11,554 nt of DNA. Source: CAKSFT01 sp045603125. Lineage in GTDB: Bacteria > Bacillota > Clostridia > UBA1381. A program made the position numbers and the translations under genes. The notes under the pieces are model-generated. The model was not told where the DNA came from. It saw only the letters and a program-made list of their open reading frames with translations, and ran no database searches. Location of the stretch: positions 1-11,554 of the forward strand of contig JAZULN010000101.1 of assembly GCA_045603125.1 (NCBI GenBank), read 5' to 3'. Of this stretch, positions 6,319 to 11,554 are shown piece after piece (the first letter of the stretch is position 1; every line of letters begins with the position of its first letter).

Positions 6319-6804
6319 ATGTCAAAATTAGAAAATTGTAAAATATGTGGGGAAGAAATTGCATCAAATGCTAAAGCTTGTCCCAAATGCGGTGCAAAGG
6401 TAAAGAAACCTTTTTACAAAAAATGGTGGGTGTGGGTTATCGTTGTTATAATTATGGTTGCGATAGGAACTTCCGGCGGTAGTGATAGTACAAATAATAA
6501 CAACGAAAAACAGAGTATTCCGACAGTGGCACAAAAGTATGAAATTGTTGGTGATGTTCAATTTACAAAAGATGGTTTTGGAAGTGTATATATTGAGGGA
6601 ACAATTAAAAACAAATCCGGAAGCGAAGCTTCCTACCTTCAAATCATATATAATTTATATGACAAGGACGGGAATCAGGTTGGAACCGCTATGGATAATA
6701 TAAATAATCTTGAAAAGGACGGAACGTGGAAATTTAAAGCAATAGGATTTGATACGGATAATGTTGTAACTCAATATAAATTAAGTGAAATAACAGGATG
6801 GTAA
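6319..6804 (+). CDS. Zinc-ribbon, single-pass membrane protein with FxLYD domain
   Basis: A 161-residue protein of unknown role. Residues 7-24 form a four-cysteine zinc ribbon (C7, C10, C21, C24). A basic linker and one hydrophobic segment follow (about 36-50, WWVWVIVVIIMVAIG), then an Asn/Ser-rich spacer, then an extracytoplasmic beta-rich domain (about 70-161) with the FxLYD-type signature YNLYDKDGNQVG at 111-122. The predicted topology is zinc ribbon inside, FxLYD outside. The ATG at 6319 follows GGGAGG at 6305-6310; an ATG at 6312 opens only a nine-codon frame. It is divergent from the XRE gene, with overlapping control sequences, and ends at its own terminator. It is monocistronic. Composition looks more AT-rich than the flanking metabolic genes, compatible with accessory origin, but no mobility gene is present. 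Confidence 0.88.
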   Translation: MSKLENCKICGEEIASNAKACPKCGAKVKKPFYKKWWVWVIVVIIMVAIGTSGGSDSTNNNNEKQSIPTVAQKYEIVGDVQFTKDGFGSVYIEGTIKNKSGSEASYLQIIYNLYDKDGNQVGTAMDNINNLEKDGTWKFKAIGFDTDNVVTQYKLSEITGW

Positions 6805-6808
6805 TTTC

Positions 6809-6839
6809 AAGGGGCTGTAAATTATACAGCCCCTTTTTT
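6809..6839 (+). terminator. Intrinsic terminator of the zinc-ribbon gene
   Basis: GGGGCTGTA (6811-6819) pairs with TACAGCCCC (6825-6833) around a 5-base loop, followed by six Ts. In the minus direction the following sequence is TTGAAATT, so it is a poor terminator for dpaB. Its core closely resembles the terminator at 5048-5084. Confidence 0.92.
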
Positions 6840-6857
6840 CTTTCGGAATCTATATAA

Positions 6858-7436
6858 TCAGCACAGTATCGGCTGTAATTGTATGCCTTTTAGTGCTTGA
6901 ATTGCTGCCTCCCGGATTTGTGACATATCGGCAACCAGTGAATTTGGCTTATTTGCAAAATCGTCCTGACCGAAGGGCACAAAATATATATTTTTGCTAT
7001 TTAAAAGGGTGCCAATATTCTTGGCGGCATTACCTAACCCATCGTTGGTTGATACTGCAATAAGAACGGGTCGTTGGTTTCTTAAATGTGCCTTTGCCGC
7101 CAGGGTTACCGAAGAATCGGATATGCCGTTTGCAAGCTTTGCTAAAGTATTGCCGGTGCACGGGGCGATAATCAGGATATCCAAAAGGCTTTGTGGGCCT
7201 ATAGGTTCTGCCTCGGTGACGGTGGATATTATAGGTTTTTTGCAGATATCCGAGAAGCGTGTGCGAAAACCCTCGGCTGTTCCAAAACGGGTGTCGGTAG
7301 AATATGCAGTTTGGCTCATTATCGGGGTTATATCGGCACATTCTTTTGATAGACCATCAAGCTCTGACAAAACCTTTCTGAATGTACAAAATGAGCCGGT
7401 CATAGCAAAGCCGATTCGTTTATTTTCTAAGTTCAA
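6858..7436 (-). CDS. dpaB: Dipicolinate synthase subunit B
   Basis: SpoVFB/DpaB, the flavoprotein-fold subunit of dipicolinate synthase, which acts in the mother cell late in sporulation to make dipicolinic acid for the spore core. The 192 residues match the family. Visible features are an N-terminal TGSFCTF motif (13-19), a flavoprotein-type PCTGNTLAKLANG segment (92-104) and LIAVSTNDGLG downstream. The start codon is TTG at 7436; GGGGGTG lies just upstream and overlaps the end of dpaA. The dpaA stop is only three bases before this start, so the two are translationally linked. No strong terminator follows on this strand. Confidence 0.95.
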   Translation of the reverse strand: MNLENKRIGFAMTGSFCTFRKVLSELDGLSKECADITPIMSQTAYSTDTRFGTAEGFRTRFSDICKKPIISTVTEAEPIGPQSLLDILIIAPCTGNTLAKLANGISDSSVTLAAKAHLRNQRPVLIAVSTNDGLGNAAKNIGTLLNSKNIYFVPFGQDDFANKPNSLVADMSQIREAAIQALKGIQLQPILC

Positions 7437-7439
7437 GTG

Positions 7440-8282
7440 CTACACCCCCATTTCATTTAAGATGTTAATAACTGTATCTTTTATAATTTTTCCGGATGTT
7501 ATGGGAGCAACCTTCCCCGGTAAGCCCAATGACCATATGACTTTAAGCCCCAAATCCCCGGCAGTTTTAAAATCAACACCGCCCGGCTTTGATGCAAGGT
7601 CGATAATTAGAGTGTCGGGATTGACTTTTTTCAAGGTATCCCTGTCTAAAACCAAGGCGGGGGCGGTATTAAAAATCACATCGAATCTATCTATATTTTT
7701 TTTAAGGTCTGAATTTTCAAGAGCCGAATAGCCAAGGGATGAAATCCATGCAAGATCGGAACATTTTCGGGCAGAGATTGTCACATCGGACCCTATGCCG
7801 GAAAGCATTTTTGCAAGAATTTTACCAATTCTGCCAAAGCCGACAATAAGCGATTTTGCAGAACTCAGAGTTATTGGCATCTCAGAAAAAGCAATTTCTA
7901 AGGCACCCTCCGCGGTGGGGATGGCATTTTTTATAAGTAACTCCTCTCGGGTCAAATAGTCTATGTACTTTGCCCCCGTTCGGTCGAAAAGTTCCTTTAA
8001 TTCCTTCGAAATATTCCCACCCAGAACCAAGGTTTTACCTTTTAGATTTTCCGGGGTAATACGGATGGGGTCCTTTGAAAAGGGTGCATTGACGGTTTTT
8101 CCATCGTTACTTGCCGGAATAGGAAGAATTAAAATTTCACTTTCCCATATATCGAAAGGGTCGGGCAGGGATTCGTCCGGTCCTTTTGAAAAACCTGCGA
8201 TTTTTACATTAAAGCCTTCCTCTTTTAAAAGTCCGGCAAGTGTCAGTTGGCGTAAATCTCCGCCGATTACAGATATATTCAT
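7440..8282 (-). CDS. dpaA: Dipicolinate synthase subunit A
   Basis: SpoVFA/DpaA, the dehydrogenase-like subunit which, with DpaB, converts the lysine-pathway intermediate dihydroxy-tetrahydrodipicolinate to dipicolinic acid. The 280 residues are near the family norm of about 295. It starts with a nucleotide-fold strand (MNISVIGGDLRQ) and has a second Rossmann motif GFGRIG at residues 148-153, then IIDLASKPGGVDF and WSLGLPGKVAPITSG, both typical of the family. I prefer the ATG at 8282, with 8 bases after GGAGG, over the in-frame ATG at 8288, which is only two bases from it. The promoter is a sigma-K-type element at 8305-8333. The adjacent divergent gene is also sporulation-specific. Confidence 0.95.
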   Translation of the reverse strand: MNISVIGGDLRQLTLAGLLKEEGFNVKIAGFSKGPDESLPDPFDIWESEILILPIPASNDGKTVNAPFSKDPIRITPENLKGKTLVLGGNISKELKELFDRTGAKYIDYLTREELLIKNAIPTAEGALEIAFSEMPITLSSAKSLIVGFGRIGKILAKMLSGIGSDVTISARKCSDLAWISSLGYSALENSDLKKNIDRFDVIFNTAPALVLDRDTLKKVNPDTLIIDLASKPGGVDFKTAGDLGLKVIWSLGLPGKVAPITSGKIIKDTVINILNEMGV

Positions 8283-8304
8283 ACACATTTCCTCCTATCA
8301 ATGA

Positions 8305-8333
8305 TATAATATGAATTTTTAAGTTTTTATGTG
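8305..8333 (-). promoter_or_regulatory. Sigma-K-like promoter of dpaAB
   Basis: On the minus strand CACA (8333-8330), a 16-bp spacer and CATATTATA (8313-8305) fit the sigma-K consensus mACm-16/17-CATAnnnTA at every fixed position. The start site would be near 8298, giving a leader of about 16 bases with GGAGG at 8295-8291. In B. subtilis the spoVF operon is under sigma-K. The assignment rests on sequence match and gene identity. Confidence 0.75.
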
Positions 8334-8349
8334 AAAATATATTTATCGG

Positions 8350-8378
8350 GTATAAAAGAAATAATTTTAGAGAAAATA
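8350..8378 (+). promoter_or_regulatory. Sigma-F-like promoter of spoIIQ
   Basis: GTATA (8350-8354), 14 bp, then AGAGAAAATA (8369-8378). Against the sigma-F consensus as I recall it (GYWTA, about 15 bp, GGNRANANTW), the -35 fits fully and the -10 misses only its first G. B. subtilis spoIIQ is under sigma-F. No sigma-A pair was found here. Confidence 0.6.
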
Positions 8379-8409
8379 GAAGTAACGAAGGAAATAGGAG
8401 GTACTTAAA

Positions 8410-9114
8410 TTGAAGGATAAAAAGAAGAAAAACGGGAGCTTTTATATTGCTCTATCGGTTTGTGCAGTGATGATTGCTCTTATGAGTTATGTGGGAAACA
8501 CCATGAAAAAGGGCGATGAAATAGACACTGAAATTGCTTTGGATAACATTGAAAAAAGCTATGACGAGGAACTTTCCGAGATTGACTACGAAGAAATTTT
8601 AGAACCGGAAGCACCAGAAAACGAAGAGAAAGATATTATCGACATCGACGAGGTGGAAGTTCCCGTTGAAGCAGAAGAGACGGCGGCAGAGGAGATTGTA
8701 GACGAGTTTTTACCGGGGCTGCCGTCATCGGGTAGGATTTTATCATCATTCTCAGGGGGACAGCTTGTATACTATGAAACCCTGGATGACTGGAGAAGTC
8801 ATCAGGGAGTAGATATAGAAGCAAGAGTTGGAGAGGATGTTTATATTTGCGAAAGCGGTGTGGTAGAAAAGATTTATTCTAACAATATGGGTGGATGTAT
8901 CTTAGTTGACCATGAAAACGGGTATAAGTCACTTTATGCCTGCCTTGGCGAAACCAATCTTGTCAATGTGGGCGACCGACTCTCCATGGGTGAGACCATA
9001 GGCAGGGTTGGTGACACTGCAGTTGGTGATTTGGTAACCACACCGCATGTGCATTTTGAGATGTACCGTGAGGGGATTGCAATCGATCCATTAGACATCA
9101 TTACAATAGAGTAA
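8410..9114 (+). CDS. spoIIQ: SpoIIQ-type membrane protein with LytM (M23) domain
   Basis: A 234-residue protein with a lysine-rich N-terminus, one membrane segment (about 11-28), a long acidic stretch (about 35-93, many Glu/Asp) and a C-terminal LytM domain (about 105-234). In the family SpoIIQ sits in the forespore membrane, contacts SpoIIIAH from the mother cell and supports engulfment and the feeding channel. The zinc ligands are kept: H131 and D135 in HQGVD, and H215 in HVH (213-215). The His of the usual YAH motif is replaced by Cys (C178, LYACLGE), so peptidase activity is doubtful; B. subtilis SpoIIQ also lacks it as I recall. The start is TTG at 8410, with AGGAGGT at 8396-8402. A generic M23 protein remains possible, but the sigma-F-like promoter and dpaAB neighbour favour SpoIIQ. 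Confidence 0.85.
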   Translation: MKDKKKKNGSFYIALSVCAVMIALMSYVGNTMKKGDEIDTEIALDNIEKSYDEELSEIDYEEILEPEAPENEEKDIIDIDEVEVPVEAEETAAEEIVDEFLPGLPSSGRILSSFSGGQLVYYETLDDWRSHQGVDIEARVGEDVYICESGVVEKIYSNNMGGCILVDHENGYKSLYACLGETNLVNVGDRLSMGETIGRVGDTAVGDLVTTPHVHFEMYREGIAIDPLDIITIE

Positions 9115-9175
9115 TAAATGGGTGCATTATATAGTAATATTTTTGTTAGGATTATATAAAAATCCTTAATCTCTA

Positions 9176-9204
9176 TTGACAGTAAATGACGGGTATGATA
9201 TACT
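9176..9204 (+). promoter_or_regulatory. Sigma-A promoter of the purine operon
   Basis: TTGACA (9176-9181), 17 bp, TATACT (9199-9204). Transcription would start near 9211, a few bases before the ZTP aptamer. Confidence 0.9.
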
Positions 9205-9219
9205 AAAAGGCGTGAAAAT

Positions 9220-9297
9220 GCTGTTTGTAACTGACGGAATCGGGGGGAGAACCCCAAGGGAGCAAACAAGCAGTAAATGCCGACCGTCTGGGCAGAC
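9220..9297 (+). promoter_or_regulatory. ZTP (pfl) riboswitch
   Basis: The leader shows the pfl architecture. Helix P1 pairs TGTTTG (9222-9227) with CAAACA (9263-9268). An internal GGGG/CCCC hairpin lies near 9243-9255, followed by AAGGGAGC. A 3' hairpin is closed by TGCC (9278-9281) and GGCA (9291-9294) and carries CCGTCTGGGCA. The loop CCGTC (9284-9288) is exactly complementary to GACGG (9233-9237), the expected pseudoknot. ZTP accumulates when 10-formyl-folate is short; binding promotes read-through into purine genes. Confidence 0.93.
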
Positions 9298-9339
9298 TGA
9301 AACCATAGTATGGGGTCGGTCTGTCCTTTTTATATTTTT
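9290..9339 (+). terminator. Leader terminator of the ZTP riboswitch
   Basis: GGGCAGAC (9290-9297) pairs with GTCTGTCC (9319-9326), with a further partial stem inside (ACCAT with ATGGG), followed by TTTTTATATTTTT. Its 5' arm uses the GGGCA bases of the aptamer, so folding of aptamer and terminator is mutually exclusive. That is the usual ZTP on-switch design. Confidence 0.88.
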
Positions 9340-9357
9340 ACAAAATGGAGGATTAGT

Positions 9358-9852
9358 ATGAAAAAAGTTGGAATTATAATGGGAAGCGACAGCGACTTAC
9401 CTATAGTTGAAAAAGCGATTTTAAAGTTACAGGAATTTTCTGTGCCATATGAGGTACACGTTTATTCGGCTCACAGAACCCCGAACGAATCAAGGGAGTT
9501 TGCGGTATCAGCCCGTCAAAACGGATTCGGGGCAATAATTGCAGCAGCGGGAAAAGCAGCACACTTAGCAGGTGCCATTGCAGCAAACACAACTTTGCCT
9601 GTTATCGGTATTCCTATAAAGTCATCTACCCTAGACGGTCTTGATGCACTTTTGTCGACTGTCCAGATGCCGTCGGGTATGCCGGTTGCGACCGTTGCTA
9701 TTGACGGAGCGGAAAATGCGGCATTACTTGCGATGCAAATTATCGCAGTAGAGGATGAGGAGCTGGCTCAAAAGCTAACCGATCTAAGAGAAAAAGGCAC
9801 TAAAAAGGTTTTAGATAAAAACAAGGAAATAGAAGCAAAATATAATAAATAA
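9358..9852 (+). CDS. purE: 5-(carboxyamino)imidazole ribonucleotide mutase / AIR carboxylase PurE
   Basis: Catalyses the carboxylation step of purine synthesis that gives CAIR. The 164 residues are the normal length. Signatures: GSDSD (9-13), SAHRTP (37-42), AAGKAAHLAG (63-72) and PVIGIPIKSSTLDGLDALLSTVQMPSGMPV. These fit the bacterial form, which normally uses N5-CAIR made by PurK; purK is not in view, so direct use of AIR and CO2 cannot be excluded. I chose the ATG at 9358 because GGAGG (9347-9351) precedes it; an in-frame ATG at 9310 lies inside the terminator hairpin. It is the first gene after the ZTP riboswitch. Confidence 0.96.
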   Translation: MKKVGIIMGSDSDLPIVEKAILKLQEFSVPYEVHVYSAHRTPNESREFAVSARQNGFGAIIAAAGKAAHLAGAIAANTTLPVIGIPIKSSTLDGLDALLSTVQMPSGMPVATVAIDGAENAALLAMQIIAVEDEELAQKLTDLREKGTKKVLDKNKEIEAKYNK

Positions 9853-9874
9853 AAAGAAAGGTAATGGTGGGAAA

Positions 9875-10912
9875 ATGAAGAGTTTCAGCGAAAGTTATAA
9901 AAACGCAGGTGTTGACATCACAGCAGGCTACAAGGCCGTTGAGCTGATGAAGGAGCACATTAAAAGAACAATGACTCAAGGGGCAATGTCTGACATTGGC
10001 GGATTTGGAGGCCTTTTTGAACTTGATATGACGGGTATCGAAAAGCCGGTGCTTGTTGCCGGAACAGACGGCGTTGGCACAAAGCTAAAGCTTGCATTTT
10101 TGATGGACAAGCACGATACGGTTGGTATCGACTGCGTGGCAATGTGTGTAAATGACATTATCTGCTGCGGTGCAAAGCCACTATTATTCTTAGATTACAT
10201 AGCAGTGGGTAAAAACTTCCCTGAAAAGGTTGCGGATATCGTTAAGGGTGTGGCAGAAGGCTGCGTCCAGTCAGGCTGTGCATTAACCGGCGGTGAAACT
10301 GCAGAAATGCCGGGATTTTATCCTGAAGACGAATATGATTTGGCAGGTTTTTCGGTTGGTGTTGTTGATAAATCAAAGGTTTTGGATAACTCAAAGATTT
10401 CGGAGGGCGATGTAATTATAGCGTTGCCGTCATCCGGTGTTCACTCAAACGGTTTTTCGTTGGTAAGAAAGGTGTTTGACGTAGAAAACGGCGATATCAA
10501 GTCATCTTTAGCTGAACTTGGCGGCAAGTCTATCGGTGAAACCTTGCTTACTCCTACAAAGATTTATGTAAAGCCAATGTTGGCTCTTTTTGAAGAAGTT
10601 ACAGTAAAGGCTGTATCTCACATTACCGGCGGCGGCTTTTATGAAAATATTCCAAGAAGCTTGCCGGAAGGCTTTGGTGCAAAAATTGATAAGAGTGCAC
10701 TAAAGATTCTGCCAATATTTAAGCTGATTGAGAAGGTTGGAAATATTCCTGAGAGAGATATGTTCAATACCTTCAATATGGGCGTTGGTATGAGCGTTGT
10801 AGTAGCAAAAGAAGACGCCGAGAAGGCGCTTAAAATCTTAAAGGCAAACGGCGAAGATGCATACATCATGGGCGAGATTATAAAATCTGAAGAAAGCGTG
10901 GTAATATGCTAG
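9875..10912 (+). CDS. purM: Phosphoribosylformylglycinamidine cyclo-ligase (AIR synthetase)
   Basis: PurM closes the imidazole ring of AIR using ATP. The 345 residues are typical. Signatures: GTDGVGTK (63-70), the ATP-site segment DCVAMCVNDIICCGAKPLLF, GGETAEMPG (139-147) and ALPSSGVHSNGFSLVRK; the second half holds the THITGGG-like SHITGGGFYENIPR. It starts 22 bases after purE; GGTGGG at 9866-9871 is a close, imperfect ribosome binding site. A four-codon frame from the ATG at 9864 ends across the purM start, perhaps by chance. The stop overlaps the purN start by 7 bases. Confidence 0.97.
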   Translation: MKSFSESYKNAGVDITAGYKAVELMKEHIKRTMTQGAMSDIGGFGGLFELDMTGIEKPVLVAGTDGVGTKLKLAFLMDKHDTVGIDCVAMCVNDIICCGAKPLLFLDYIAVGKNFPEKVADIVKGVAEGCVQSGCALTGGETAEMPGFYPEDEYDLAGFSVGVVDKSKVLDNSKISEGDVIIALPSSGVHSNGFSLVRKVFDVENGDIKSSLAELGGKSIGETLLTPTKIYVKPMLALFEEVTVKAVSHITGGGFYENIPRSLPEGFGAKIDKSALKILPIFKLIEKVGNIPERDMFNTFNMGVGMSVVVAKEDAEKALKILKANGEDAYIMGEIIKSEESVVIC

Positions 10913-11532
10913 AAAAAGCAAAAGTTGCTGTGTTGGTTTCAGGTGGCGGAACTAACCTTCAGGCATTGATAGATGCCCAGAAAAGCGGCAGAATAAAACA
11001 TGGTGAAATTGTTTTGGTAATATCAAATAACCCCGATGCTTATGCTCTAAAGCGGGCAGAGGAAAACGGAATTGAAAATATTGCCATAGATAAAAAATCA
11101 TTAAAGAGTCACTCAGAATTTGAACAGGTTTTAATAAAAACTTTAGAAGACCATAATATTGATTTGATTATTTTAGCAGGATTTATGAGCATCTTAACCG
11201 AGAACTTCACATCAAGATTCCAAAAGCGGATTATAAATGTCCACCCGTCCTTGATACCATCGTTTTGCGGTAAAGGGTTCTATGGCTTAAGGGTCCACGA
11301 GGCGGCACTTCGCTATGGGGTCAAGGTGACGGGTGCGACCGTTCACTATGTAAACGAAATCCCCGACGGCGGTGAGATAATTCTTCAAAAACCGGTTAAG
11401 ATTTTAAAGAACGATTCACCAAAGACCTTGCAGGAGCGAGTGATGAAGGAGGCGGAATGGATAATTCTGCCACGTGCCTGCGAGATGGTTTCCAAAAAAA
11501 TTCTAAAGGAGGAAAGATATGAGCGTGTATGA
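10906..11532 (+). CDS. purN: Phosphoribosylglycinamide formyltransferase (10-formyl-THF dependent)
   Basis: PurN transfers a formyl group from 10-formyl-tetrahydrofolate to GAR, the reaction whose cofactor shortage raises ZTP. The 208 residues are normal. Signatures: VSGGGTNLQALI (11-22), ILAGFMSIL, the catalytic NVHPSLIP with N111 and H113, and the catalytic aspartate D154 in IPDGGEI. The segment FCGKGFYGLRVHEAA is the longer loop I associate with clostridial PurN. PDGGEI replaces the more common DTGPII, but the Asp is kept. It overlaps purM by 7 bases and the next gene by 14, so translational coupling is likely. Confidence 0.97.
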   Translation: MLEKAKVAVLVSGGGTNLQALIDAQKSGRIKHGEIVLVISNNPDAYALKRAEENGIENIAIDKKSLKSHSEFEQVLIKTLEDHNIDLIILAGFMSILTENFTSRFQKRIINVHPSLIPSFCGKGFYGLRVHEAALRYGVKVTGATVHYVNEIPDGGEIILQKPVKILKNDSPKTLQERVMKEAEWIILPRACEMVSKKILKEERYERV

Positions 11533-11554
11533 AATAAATGATATGGGCTTACTT
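11519..11554 (+). CDS. Start of a further purine-operon gene, cut by the window end
   Basis: An ATG at 11519 follows a near-perfect AAAGGAGGA site (11505-11513) with ideal spacing and opens 12 codons (MSVYEINDMGLL) to the edge. It overlaps purN by 14 bases in another frame. Its position suggests the next purine step, such as an IMP cyclohydrolase or PurH, but 12 residues are too few to identify it. Confidence 0.7.
   Translation, partial: MSVYEINDMGLL

Noticed and set aside
6994..7731. A 245-codon plus-strand open frame opposite dpaB and dpaA
   Set aside because: It spans the junction of two well-supported genes, has no ribosome binding site or promoter, and its composition is that of a complementary-strand shadow.
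8410..9114. Calling this gene an active M23 endopeptidase
   Set aside because: The YAH-motif histidine is Cys, and gene context and promoter type point to the non-lytic SpoIIQ role.
9148..9166. AGGATT/AATCCT hairpin after spoIIQ as its terminator
   Set aside because: The stem is only 6 bp and AT-rich and no T-run follows; it cannot be supported as an intrinsic terminator.
9310..9357. Longer PurE with 16 extra N-terminal residues
   Set aside because: The ATG lies in the terminator hairpin with no ribosome binding site; PurE family proteins start at MKKVGIIMGSDSD.
9176..9361. Open frame across the purine leader
   Set aside because: It begins in the promoter and crosses the ZTP aptamer and terminator; the RNA structure accounts for this stretch.

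Overview
The window reads as chromosomal DNA of a spore-forming member of the Clostridia (Firmicutes). Evidence: dipicolinate synthase genes (dpaA, dpaB), a SpoIIQ-type protein, a YabE-like 3D-domain protein beside rsmA, TrmFO rather than TrmA, an ECF thiamine transporter under a TPP riboswitch, AGGAGG-type ribosome binding sites, TTG starts and moderately AT-rich DNA. No genus can be named from the sequence alone. The first 83 bases are not biological: they match a complete MGI/DNBSEQ library adapter with its 10-base index, joined directly to topA, so the contig edge is an artefact and topA is missing its first half.

Layout: (1) 1-83 adapter; (2) 85-2456, topA (3' half) and trmFO, overlapping at TAATG and ending in an intrinsic terminator that lies inside a small convergent gene; (3) 2440-2697 minus, an unrecognised 85-residue protein with a C-terminal membrane segment; (4) 3024-5049, yabE-like cell-wall gene with a consensus promoter, then rsmA, with a hairpin between them; (5) 5083-5946 minus, thiT with its own sigma-A promoter, TPP aptamer and leader terminator; (6) 5962-6839, a small XRE regulator divergent from a zinc-ribbon/membrane/FxLYD protein, whose promoter is near perfect and overlaid by inverted repeats; (7) 6858-9114, a sporulation block with dpaA-dpaB on the minus strand behind a sigma-K-like promoter, divergent from spoIIQ on the plus strand behind a sigma-F-like promoter; (8) 9176-11554, a purine operon led by a ZTP (pfl) riboswitch and terminator, then purE, purM, purN and the first 12 codons of another gene.

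The genes fall into independent modules. Thiamine uptake and purine synthesis are each governed by a riboswitch with a leader terminator. The sporulation block appears to put a mother-cell gene pair and a forespore gene under opposite-compartment promoters only about 17 bp apart. The XRE/zinc-ribbon pair looks like a self-contained regulated unit of unknown role. No CRISPR array, transposase, rRNA or tRNA was seen. Most of the window is ordinary core genome; the least explained parts are the small tail-anchored protein and its embedded terminator, the XRE/FxLYD pair, and the paired sporulation promoters.
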